Shown: piece by piece, positions 22,754 to 34,057 of the stretch
Position numbering within the stretch: the stretch's first letter is position 1
How the letters are laid out: each line of letters starts with the position of its first letter
Notes under the pieces: model-generated
Told to the model about the DNA's origin: nothing
The model's input: only the letters and a program-made list of their open reading frames with translations
Database searches by the model: none
Translations under genes and position numbers: made by a program
Source: Bidens hawaiensis
Taxonomy: Eukaryota; Streptophyta; Magnoliopsida; Asterales; Asteraceae
Assembly: GCA_021521415.1 (NCBI GenBank)
Contig: JAIQDT010001095.1
Span: 371,501 to 435,500, forward strand
Reading direction: 5' to 3'
Length of the DNA stretch: 64,000 nt

Positions 22754-25700
22754 TGTAACATCTCGGATTTTTCAAACCCGTATTCGTTAACATTTAACCC
22801 GACTCGGAAATATTGTAGTTACTTAATATTAATCAAAATCAAATATATATATATATATAAGTAAATGAGTTTCTAATATTCATTTTATACCCTTAAATTT
22901 CTTAAAGTTATTTATTCTTGGTTTAAACTTTAAAATAGTCAATAATTGAACATTTCAAAAAGTTTAGGGACTATTATAGCAAAAAAAAAAACCAAGGTTC
23001 CTTCCTTGGCTAGCCGGAGCATCGCGCAGGGAGACCTGCCACCCCCGTCACGCACCGCCTCCACACCACTGGTCAGATTGTTTAACTTTATTTTGTTTCC
23101 TAACTCGTTTAAGGCATAAAATCGTTTATTTTAGGCATGTTTGAGTGAATTAAGGTCCGAGTAAACATCTTGTAACTAAACTACAAGTGCTAATTCGTTT
23201 CTTACTGCCCAAGACCATATCTTAATGTATAAATCATTGATTATTTCCTTAAAACGTATTTACTTGCTTAAACGGGCCAAAAAGCCCATAATTAGTTCGT
23301 GTTATATATTCTTATACTAACAAGCCTCATTCATCTGCTGTAAACTTTAATCTAACCCTAAAGAACATCCCATAGCCTTCACCTACCTCTGTTCATCCTC
23401 CAACCCTTCGGTTTTTGCATCTTCGTTAAAGATTCAAGACTTGTTCGTTGACTTTGCTTGCTTTAGGATCTTTGACTTCTGTTTCTTGTCAAACCTTTCA
23501 CTTTACGGGTAAGTTGTAAACTGAAGAATTGTTCATACACATTCCTTAGTCAATAGCCTTCAAACAATTTATGAGATTGAAGGGTATTGACTGGTCAATT
23601 GCTTTAACAACCCGATCAAGGGTAAAACAGTCAACAAGTTTGACTTTTCGTTTTCTCATGCTTCTGTTCGGATTCAACGTTCGGTCCAGAAGACTTTTCT
23701 TCTCATAATTAAATTTTAAGGGTTCTGACAAAAACCCGACTCCCGAATCGAAGTTCAGATTCTAGTCAGACTCGACTCGTTTAAACATTAAAATCAACAT
23801 AACTAGAGTTCTACCCATCCTTTTGGATTGATTCCAGCGGAATTAAGTTTGTTTTTACTTATAGTTTCATATCAAAAAGTTTCAGATTCTGATCATTAAT
23901 CACATTGGACGCGTATTGGACGACTCGCTTAAATCATTAGTTCGTTGTCGAATTTTTTAATTGCCTTCCGTCTAAGGTGAGTACCACATTCCCCTATTTT
24001 TACTTGTTTTCCACGTTTTGGGGACATATGTGTAAATTATATTTCTCATATATACTTATACTCAAAACTGCAACTTTGTCTTATGTGTTAACAACTTATA
24101 CTTACTTGTTTATGTGCTTATTTGCTTTGTATGCTTCCGCATTCGGAGAGGTCCAATATAATATCAGTCTAGTATGATCATACGCCAGTCGTTATAGCTT
24201 TGTGCTTCTCGACATCTCAGTTATATTTGCTTATTTGGTTAATTTGTTATACTCATATGACTTGTTGCAAATACTTATTTTCAATATGAACATTTAAACT
24301 GGTGTGTTGCTTTCTCAACCATGTGTTGACAAAACCATTCTATTTGTATATGCAGGTTATCATTGATATTCAAGCTGGTTTGGAAGAAAAACTTAGAATT
24401 GCACGCTAGAGAGAATACACAAGATTATAGACTTTGATATATTTGTATTGTTTTATTTATTTGATATATGGATTTGGTATTTGATGTTTTTGATTATTTA
24501 ATTAACTTAATAGATATTGTCACATTTAATATTGCATGATAGTAACTTTTGAAAAGCTGTGAGCAATCAGTTCGCCCCGGCATTTCCACCGTAGGTTGGG
24601 GTGTGACAGATTGGTATTAGAGCCGAAGGTTTAAGATAGGTCGTTAGAAATTGCCTTAGACACATGTTTAGGAACCCTATACGTGCCTATCTGTTTACCT
24701 TTATGTGTTCAAATTAAATTGTTTACAGCATTATTAGATAATTATTATTTATTATCTATTGTATTGTTATGTACACACACACAAACTCCGAGGTTATGCC
24801 TCAACATTCAAAGAAAACTTTTCAAAAAAATTAGATTGCTTTTATTTTCGGGAAATTCCTTAAGAATTCCCACCTGTTGTTTTTGCTCGTACACCTTAAG
24901 GCTAGGTTATGTGGCATGTCCCTACGATAAATGAAGTGGGAAGAGAAACTGTGAGTTGGGCACTGGCAAAACAGTTCCAAGAACCAAAGGTAAGACGTTA
25001 TTCTTACCTGGGTGATAACCTGACCACAGTACTCAACCTATGGACCCGAGCGAGACCCACAAATGCCATATGACCGACACCTTAGGTTGATTTTAACCGA
25101 ATTCACGGTGATACGTGGCTAAACTCGGTTTTCCCAATTATTGTGTTCCGTTATTTAAATGGTTAGCAGGGTGAAAAATCCATGGAACCCATGGGCACTC
25201 CTATGATCCATTTCTTAACTTGTTTTCGTATTTTTGTTGAAGTAATCAAACATGGTGATTCACAAGATACTCCGACTACCCATATTTATTTCGATAGTTC
25301 GTTATTTAGTTTGGTCAGTTAAAACGCCGTGTAACGCTCGTTGGGCCGACAAACTTCGTTGCATTATTAATTCATTAATTAGTTGGGACAAACAAATTGC
25401 CATGTAACACTCATGGGTCCAACTCATTTATTTTTCGTTAGTTCGTTGGGCCATTCAAATTGCCATGGAAAGCTCATGGGAGGCCAACATCCACAATTTA
25501 TATTCCGTTAGTTATTTTAAACTTAATAATCAAAATTTTAAACTGACTTAACTCCTCATGTAGCATCACACATTAATCTTACTGACTACATCTTTTAATA
25601 ACTATTTACGCAATGTACCTCACTCATCTTATAAACTTTTACTTTTGATCCTCATGACGCAGTTCCCTTTACTTCTCAAGGCAATGTTATTATATCTTAC

Positions 25701-28700
25701 CTATATACTTAGACATTTCATTATCCTAATGTTTTCCTCAACTCATCCTTCATCTTATAAATCTCTATTTTTGGTTCTCGTAAAATGTCCTTCCTAGGAA
25801 ATTAACGTAATCAACTCCGTTCACCTACTTCTCGTGATTGTTGTTCGACTACTAGAATCACCAAGGAGTGCTGCTGTATGCTATTAATCGACCAACCGCC
25901 AATCTCGACAAAACTAAAATTCGCCGAACAAGAAATCTTATACTACCTCATATCCATATTATTTAAATTGCATTTTCTTATTTATATTGTAAGCCCCCCC
26001 GGGGCGTCGCTGATCGATACGAGATCCGCACGAGGTCTAGGAGTGCGGAATCCTCCTAGACTCGTTTAATGGTGTAGAAGACGAAGAACACGATTACACA
26101 TAAACAAACACATGAACAAACACACGAATGGGATAAACGAATCTGCAGATCCTTTATATAATAACCAAACAACGTTACAAACCGAACAAAAACAAAGACA
26201 CGATCGACCCGAGGTGAGCTCTACCTCGGGCCGTCCCACACGAATCTCCCTCTCTGTTTCTCTCTAGACAATTGAATTGAACACAAAATACTCTAACTTT
26301 CTGGATAGTTAAACCCTAAACAAGACACACATATATATAGATAACCAACTTCGCGGGCTTGGGCTGGCAAAGTTGTTCTAACTTCGCCACTTCGTCTCCA
26401 CTGGTCAGAATTGCATAGCGACGGTCACAAAATGCACCAACAGACTCCCCTTTGACCGTTGCTCTCAATTCTAACAAACACAAAAGATCATCTATTACAA
26501 AACATGCACAAACATATATCCATATCCTCAAACTATAAATTTCTAAGTACATTTAAATCCTTATCCTCAACTTTAAACTATAAATATTTTATTATCTCTT
26601 GTTTTCCTCAATATCATGATGGTTTTCACAACTTATTTTCCACTTTATAAATCTTCATTATTAAAATTCAATTATTGTAAATTTTATTATTAAACTAAAT
26701 TACGTATTCTCTAAATTTAATTTCCATTTCTAAAAAAAATCATTAATTTAACTTTTATTATTAAATTGACTTTTTGATTGAACCTTCATTGTAAATATTT
26801 CAACTCTCTACTTTGATTTTTTGAAAATTTTGAATCTTCACTAGTACTAATACATATATATATACACATCCCCTATTATTTCATATCAACTCATTCCCAC
26901 AACTTACCAATCATTTCATTAAAACTTCATCCTTGGTTCAACTCTCTAAATGATAAAATATGAACGTTTTAAATGATAAATTTGTAGTTGTTAGAATAGT
27001 TATGGTGGTTCATGCATTTCTAGCCTCGCATTTATCTCAATATATTATATGCTTTACTTTAATTTAAAATTTATTATTTACTCAAATTTCCATTATTGGT
27101 AATTTAAATTACTTACTCCATAATATTTATAACGATTTTGTGAAAAAGGAAAAATCCACGAATTCCCAATTTAATCTAATTTATCAATTACCTACCTTAT
27201 ATTTAATATAATTTTAACGGTTTAATTTGAATAGGACTATCTCGCTGATTCGGAAATATCCGCTTCCCAGTTTAATCTATTAACAATTTAATTCAAATAC
27301 GTATATTTTCGCATTATAATTAGTATTTAAATTATTAATTACTAACTATTATAATATTATAGAACATCTTAAACGAATTAATCTAATCTCAAAATCATCA
27401 ACTTGAAAAGCTATAAATTTATAATTAATTCCTCTTTAAATCTCATAAATTCTCAACTAACTAAACTCGACACACCAAAATCTTTGTTTAAACTTATACT
27501 CTCGATCTTAAGAAAAGTTATAAATTAAACCTTTGCGTAATCCATCCCCTTAATAAAATTCCTTTATCGAAGATTAATCAATTAGGATCTTGTATCTCCA
27601 TCTCATTTCCTTTATTCTCAATTATCTTAAATAACACCAAAATCACCAAATCTATTTTCTTCAATTGACAAAATTTTACTTTTAAAAGCAAAAGAGGCTT
27701 TCGAAATCTTATGATTTTATTGATTCAACTAGAACATTTATTAATTATCATTTGAAATTATATTTAAAATTATCAAGACAATTGTTTTCCCTTAAATTTT
27801 TTATTTCAAAACGTTTGTTTCTTACAAAATGATGATTTTAATGTTTTATAACCTACATGATGGAACGAATTATGCGGACCATCCGACGATAAGACTAATT
27901 ATGGTCCAGAACATAATTATTCAAAGTCCTCGCATGGAAATTATAATGCGTACAATTATGTGTCATGATCTAAAACTTAAGGTAGCTTGGGTAACGGTAC
28001 GAATGATGAAATGATAAGGACATGGTGGATACACCGCTGTTACATCCTATATATAAGTGCCCTTATCGGATTGTCATTTGAAGCGTTGCTTCGGTTATTG
28101 GAAGTTCTATGTTATGATATTTCCTTAAAAAGTTTAAATTGATTTCAAAACGATAATTTTTTTTGTTTTCCTTAATTTCGGGACGAAATTCCCTAAAGCA
28201 TGGGAGACTGTAACATCTCGGATTTTTCAAACCCGTATTTGTTAACATTTAACCCGACTCGGAAATATTTTAATTCCTTAATATTAATCAAAATCAAATA
28301 TTTATAAGTAAATAAGTTTCTAATATTCATTTTATACCCTTAAAGTTCTTAAAGTTATTTATTCTTGGTTTAAACTTTAAAATAGCCAATAATTGAACAT
28401 TTCATAAAGTTTAGGGACCATTATTGCAAAAAAAAACCAAGGTACCTTCCTTGGCTAGCCGGAGCATCGCGCAGGGAGACCCCTCGCGCCCGTCGCACGC
28501 CGCCTCCAGACCACTGGTCAGATCGTTTAACTTTATTTCGTTTCCTAACTCGTTTAAGGCATAAAATCGTTTATTTTAGGCATGTTTGAGTGAATTAAGG
28601 TCCGAGTAAACATCCTGTAACTAAACTACAAGTGCTAATTCGTTTCTTACTGCCCAAGACCAGATCTTAATGTATAAATCATTGATTATTTCCTTAAAAC

Positions 28701-29819
28701 GTATTTACTTGCTTAAACGGGCCAAAAAGCCCATAATTAGTTCGTGTTATGTATTCTTATATTAACAAGCCTATTCATCTGCTGTAAACTTTAATCTAAC
28801 CCTAAATAACATCCCATAGCCGTCACTTACCTCTGTTCATCCTCCAACCCTTCGGTTTTTGCATCTTCGTTAAAGATTCAAGACTTGTTTGTTGACTTTG
28901 CTTGCTTTAGGATCTTTGACTTCCGTTTCTCGTCAATCCTTTCACTTTCTGGGTAAGTTGTAAACTGTAGAATTTTTCATACAAATTCCTTAGTCAATAG
29001 CCTTCAAACAATTTCTGAGATTGAAGGGTGTTGACTGGTCAATTGCTTTAACAACCCGATCAAGGGTAAAACAGTCAACAAGTTTGACTTTTCGTTTTCT
29101 CATGCTTCTGTTCGGATTCAACGTTCGGTCCAGAAGACTTTTCTTCTCATAATTAAATTTTTAGGGTTCTGACCAAAACCCGACTCCCGAATCGAAGTTC
29201 ATATTCTGGTCAGACTCGACTCGTTTAAACATTAAAATCAACATAACTAGAGTTCTACCCATCATTTTGGATTGATTCCAGCGGAATTAAGTTCGTTTTT
29301 ACTTATAGTTTCATATCAAAAAGTTTCAGATTCTGATCATTAATCACATTGGACGCGTATTGGACGACTCGCTTAAATCATTAGTTCGTTGTCGAATTTA
29401 TTAATCACTTGCCTTCCGTCTAAGGTGAGTACCACATTTCCCTATTTTACTTGTTTTATACGTTTTGGGGACATATGCGTAAATTATATTTCTCATATAT
29501 ACTTATACTCAAAACTGCAACTTTGTCTTATGTGTTAACAACTTATACTTACTTGTTTATGTGCTTATTTGCTTTGTATGCTTCCGCATTCGGAGAGGTC
29601 CAATATAATCTCAGTCTAGTATGATCATACGCCAGTCGTTATAGCTTTGTGCTTCTCGACATCTCAGTTATACTTGCTTATTTGGTTAATTTGTTATACT
29701 CATATGACTTGTTGCAAATACTTATTTTCAATATGAACATTTAAACTGGTGTGTTGCTTTCTCAACCTTGTGTTGACAAAACCATTCTATTTTCAACGCA
29801 TATGCAGGTTATCGTTGAC
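22754..29819 (+). mobile_element. Ty3-gypsy-like LTR retrotransposon, non-coding and 3'-truncated
   Basis: The 5' LTR is 22754-24608 (TGTAACATCTCGG to GTGTGACA), followed by a primer-binding site TTGGTATTAGAGCC at 24611-24624. The 3' LTR starts at 28209, preceded by TTCGGGACGAAATTCCC and GGGAGAC, the usual gypsy tail and purine tract. The two LTRs are closely similar by eye. The 3' LTR stops near 29819, about 230 bp short of its full end, where it joins the MADS promoter copy. The 3.6-kb interior has no open frame for gag or pol, so the element is decayed or non-autonomous. It also contains a copia fragment at 25988-26476. Confidence 0.75.
25988..26476 (-). mobile_element. Fragment of a SIRE-type copia element: 3' LTR plus polypurine tract
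   Basis: On the minus strand it reads, from about 26476, an internal tail ending AAGGGGAGTC, then an LTR from 26442 starting TGTTGGTGCATTTTGTGACC and ending GGGGGCTTACA at 25988. The purine tract plus TGTTGGTGCA start matches the 3' LTR at 62070. It carries AACTTCGC and GGCAAAGTT words near 26348-26390. Internal sequence is present on one side, so it is a truncated element, not a solo LTR. No target duplication was found. Confidence 0.6.
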
Positions 29820-30196
29820 AAAACCATTCCTTTTACGCCTTGAGCACTGCTTTTTTATTTTTTGTGTTTGGCACGAGGTCGCCTGCTTTTTGTTTGCACA
29901 ATTGCGCCAATCTTCTAGACGATCCTTGCGCATCTTGAGTGCACCATGGGTGCACTCTACGCATTTGACCAAAAAGCTTACTGGCTATGTATAACATTTA
30001 TTTTTGCCAAGTGACACTGATGGGCACCACTACCTTTCTCTCTCTCATACGTTATTTTGCCTAGCCCCGACAAAAGTCATTTAATTTCTTCATATATATA
30101 TATTCATCACCTTCACCTCTTTCTTTCTCACTTCTTCCTCTTATACCCCGGAAAACACATATCATAGGTGCAAATTGTTTGTTTTCCGATCTAATA
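29820..30196 (+). promoter_or_regulatory. Duplicated promoter of the MADS-box gene, copy 1
   Basis: Closely similar to 33370-33743 and 37530-37903. Shared landmarks are the ACGCCTTGAGCAC start, CTACCTTTCTCTCTCTCATACG, a TATA-rich segment (CATATATATATATTC near 30092) and a CT-rich leader (CACCTCTTTCTTTCTCACTTC) before the ATG. The 5' portion is truncated against the gypsy LTR. Promoter activity is inferred from the intact copy's layout. Confidence 0.55.
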
Positions 30197-30385
30197 ATGG
30201 GGAGGGCTAAACTACCGATTAAGAAAATTGAAAACTCAACAAACCGACAACTGACTTTTTCAAAAAGAAGAAATGGGATCATCAAGAAAGCTTATGAACT
30301 ATATGTATTGTGTGACGTGGATGTAGCATTGATAATGTTTTCCCCCACTGGAAAACCTAGCACTTATGCAGGAAAAGGATGGTAA
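30197..30385 (+). pseudogene. Orphan MADS-box exon 1, copy 1 (62-residue open frame)
   Basis: This encodes a complete-looking MADS domain: [13 protein letters not shown] at the start, [16 protein letters not shown], and [19 protein letters not shown]. It matches exon 1 of the intact gene at 37904 except for a few changes (NRQL for NRQV, ELYVLC for ELSVLC, SPTG for SPAG, GKGW end). The former splice donor is still present (GGATG|GTAAAT), but the following exon is missing: intron 1 runs into the next LTR-like repeat at about 30508. Read through, the frame ends in TAA after GKGW, leaving a MADS-domain-only peptide. It is a duplicate fragment of the AGL104-like gene; whether it is transcribed is unknown. 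Confidence 0.8.
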
Positions 30386-30507
30386 ATAAATCAATTACCC
30401 CCCTCCCTTTCTCTCTCTCTTTCTCTACAATTGATTCACCTTATTTTGAACTGTCGCGTTTAAGTATTATTGATTACTTACCTTAATTTCGATTTAGATG
30501 TATGATA

Positions 30508-31711
30508 TACGTATATACAAGTATGTGAAGGTAATGTATGTTTGCCTAATTAACTAAAACTCACATAGCGTAGGTGACTTTTAGTATGCACGAATGTAAA
30601 TAAGTTAAGATAGCTAGCTTGAGGGAGGCACATGGCATTGGACTGAAAAGGCTGATATCTTGAGAAAATTGTTATGATGTTATATTCCGTTATGCTTTTA
30701 TTTTTCCCGTCAATTTCGAATGATTTTAAGACGAGTGTTGGAATGTTATGTAATATATGGTTGACTTATTAAATTCTGCGAAAAGTTTTAATTCACTATG
30801 ATATTTAAAACTGTTTTTATGAGTAAACTCAATGCCAATGTAGGGCACCGAGACAGGGACCTTGCATAAAATAAGAAAAGAAAAACAAGTCAATCTCATA
30901 AAAAGAAACGACCATATCTTATTTTAAAATTTAAAATCCATATCTTCTGATAAAACAAGTTTAATAAGTTTTGCTTAATCTACAACAACTAATCACTTTT
31001 TTATAAACTTCATATATTTTATTTAACTAATATTATCTATTTAATAATTTAAATTAATAACTTTGAGACAAAGTCAATGAGAAATGAGAAATAGTTTAAT
31101 AATTGTATAATGATTGAAGAAAGATAAATAAATACAAGACTAAAATATCATTATAATATTTTAAAGAAATAGTAATGTGTTTTAATTTGGTTCATACAGG
31201 AAGTTCTCTAGTTCTTACAACTCAAAATGGTTTATAAATGAAATCAACCACATATATATATAGAAAAAATAATTGTGAAGTTGTTTTTGTAGATGAAATT
31301 AAATATGAATAAAAAACTAGAGGATGAGAGAGAAGTAAAATTTTAAAATGACTGGTAGGGTATTTTGGTAAGTTACCTTTCAACCATGTTTTTGTATATA
31401 TTAGAATAAATTAAAGCTAAATATTATTCAAAAAAAAGTATATTTATTTTCATATATATATGTTATTTATTTTAAATACATAGTAAGTAACAAGATTATG
31501 AAAAAGAAAATGATTAATAAGCAAATATGATATTATGTAATGTAGTTCATGGTACATATTGTGAAAAAATAAATAACTTACACTAACAATATAAGTTACC
31601 CAAATTACATAAATTACACAAATTGCAAAAGTAAACATATTACCCAAATTACATTAATTACCTAACCACAAAATACACAAAATTAAATAAATTACCTATT
31701 TCTTATATTAA

Positions 31712-31770
<59 letters not shown>

Positions 31771-33295
31771 TTACATAAAATACACAAGTATTCAAATTTT
31801 CAAATTACAGAAAATATACAATACATAAATTACATATATCAAATATACAAATTACTTAAGTTACATATAATACATATATTTCCATTTCAAGCATGATATG
31901 AGAGTGACAACCACCGGTAGTTCTTATAACGTTAATGAGTTACATGTCTTACCTTCATATAGTATGCCTCAATAAAAATTAAAAAAAAAACATATTAGAA
32001 GTTTAATAATTGTAATACTCAGACATATTAAAAACATCCTATGGGTTAAAAAAATTCTTTTAACATGAGAGTAAAGAGGAGTTAAATTTTAAGCTAAAAC
32101 ATAAATATTTTAAATAGATAACTTAAAAAATGTGAGATCATTTACATTTAAAGCGCACAAAAAATATGATAACTAAAAAAATGAATTACTGATCTTGAAA
32201 ACGAAAATGACAATAAGAGAGAGAAATTGTAAGAGAGTTATTATATTGAGAGGATGATTTGTTAGGAATAGATAGAAAAATCAATTTAGCATAATTACCT
32301 TTTGTTTTGTTTATTGAGTTAATGATACGTTTTTAATTTGATCCACAGAATTGTTTTTAAAGTTTTTAAAACTGGGATGAGTTCTAAAATGACATCACTA
32401 ACTCCACAGGGGGTTTCACTTACTTAGAATATGATCTGGTTAGGGGTAATTAATTCATACTTATAATTGTTACAAAGTTAGTCATGCACAGCTAAGGAAG
32501 GGTGTTACAATTAACTCTGAGAGAAACAAGATCCAGGTGAGTTTCTACTCCCACTTTCTTGTTTTTTTTTGGGTTGTGAGCATACTCGATGCGATTATTT
32601 AATACACTTACCTAAAGTGGTAAGTGTATAATAGGTGTATTTTTTATGAATGATATATGGATGGGATATAAACGGTTAGGAGTATGTATGTAAGTATATA
32701 TATGTAAAGAACTGCATGTATGGTTGTATGGTTAAAGTGTTGCAGACCCTAATAATATCTGCAAATGTTAAAGGGTTGCAGAACATAATAATATATACGA
32801 ATATTATAGGGCAAAAGACTCTTTAAAACATAAAATTATTATGTATGTACCAACTGATGAAAGTAAGTAAAAATAATGAAAGTATACAAGTATGAATGTA
32901 TGTATGAAAGGAAGGTAAATAAGTTAAGTATATAATATTTATCTTCGGTTACGTGTATCTAATTATGTGCAAGTAACGTATGTTGTTTGATTAACTAGAA
33001 CTCACTCAACGTAGCTGACTTTTATTGCGTACGCAGGAAAATAGGTTAAAATAGTTGGCTTGAAAGGGACACATGACATTGGACTGAAGAGGCTAGCATA
33101 TTGAGAAGAATGTTATGATGTTTTACATTGTGTTTTAAGACAAGTGTTTGAATTTTATGATGGGATTTAGATGATCGTGTAATATATGGTTGAAGTTTAA
33201 TGTTTCCGTGAAAGTTTTAATCTTTATGATATTTAGAACTATGTTTATGACTAAATCCAACACCTAATGTAGGGCACCGAGCTCGGGGCGTTACA
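30508..33295 (+). repeat. Unit B LTR-like non-coding repeat
   Basis: A near-copy of 17141-22753 without the solo LTR. It starts at the junction after GATGTATGATA (the exact MADS intron 1/exon 2 border sequence) with ATATACAAGTATGTGAAGG, and ends GCTCGGGGCGTTACA at 33295. A long TA run lies at 31717-31766. The 10-bp CAAATTAC-type repeat is near 31590-31680. No gene. Confidence 0.75.
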
Positions 33296-33743
33296 TGAGT
33301 GCGTTTTTCCTTCTTTTTATGTTTTAGGTATGCAATCATGTCCTTTTTTTGTGTGTACTAGTGCCTAGGTGATCATTTTACGCCTTGAGCACTATTTTTT
33401 TCTTTTTTGTGTTGGGTACGAGGTCGTCTACTTTTTGTTTGCGCAATAGCGCCAAGCTTCTAGATGATCCCTATGCATCTTGAGTGGACCATGGGTGCAC
33501 TCTACGTATTTGACCACAAAGCTTACTAGATATGTATAACATTTATTTTTGCCAAGTGACACAGATGGGCACAACTACCTTTCTCTCTCTCATACGTTAT
33601 TTTGCCTAGCCCGACAAAAGTCATTTAATTTCTTCGTATATATATATATATAGATTCATCACCTTTACCTCTTTCTTTCTCACTTACTTATACCTCGGAA
33701 AACACATATCATCGGTGCAAATTGTTTGTTTTCTGATCTAATA
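33296..33743 (+). promoter_or_regulatory. Duplicated promoter of the MADS-box gene, copy 2
   Basis: Homologous over its whole length to 37458-37903, including the TATA-rich segment (GTATATATATATATAGATTC near 33637) and the CT-rich leader. It is followed by a broken exon 1. Confidence 0.55.
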
Positions 33744-33920
33744 ATGGGGAGGGCTAAACTATCGAATTGAAAACTCAACATTCCGGCAAGTGACTTTTTC
33801 AAAAAGAAGAAATGGGATCATCAAGAAAGCTTATGAACTATATGTATTGTGTGACATGGATGTAGCATTGATAATGTTTTCCCCCGCTAGAAAACCTAGC
33901 ACTTATGCAGGAAAAGGAAG
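33744..33920 (+). pseudogene. Orphan MADS-box exon 1, copy 2 (8-bp deletion, frameshifted)
   Basis: The 177-base segment aligns with the 185-base exon 1 at 37904. Eight bases are missing after GCTAAACTATCG (near 33765), so the frame stops after about eight codons. The rest of the MADS box and the donor AAG|GTAAAT remain. Intron 1 again runs into the LTR-like repeat at about 34058. It cannot encode a MADS domain. Confidence 0.85.
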
Positions 33921-34057
33921 GTAAATAAATCAATTACCCCCCCTCCCACCTTCCTTTCTCTCTCTCTCTCTTTCTCTACAATTGATTCACCTTATTTTGA
34001 AATGTTGCGTTTAAATATTATTGATTACTTACCTTAATCTCGATTTGGATGTATGAT

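Noticed and set aside
25988..26442. Solo LTR with target duplication
   Set aside because: The purine tract and internal tail lie next to it at 26443-26476 and the flanks (TATAT, GACTC) do not match, so it is a truncated element.
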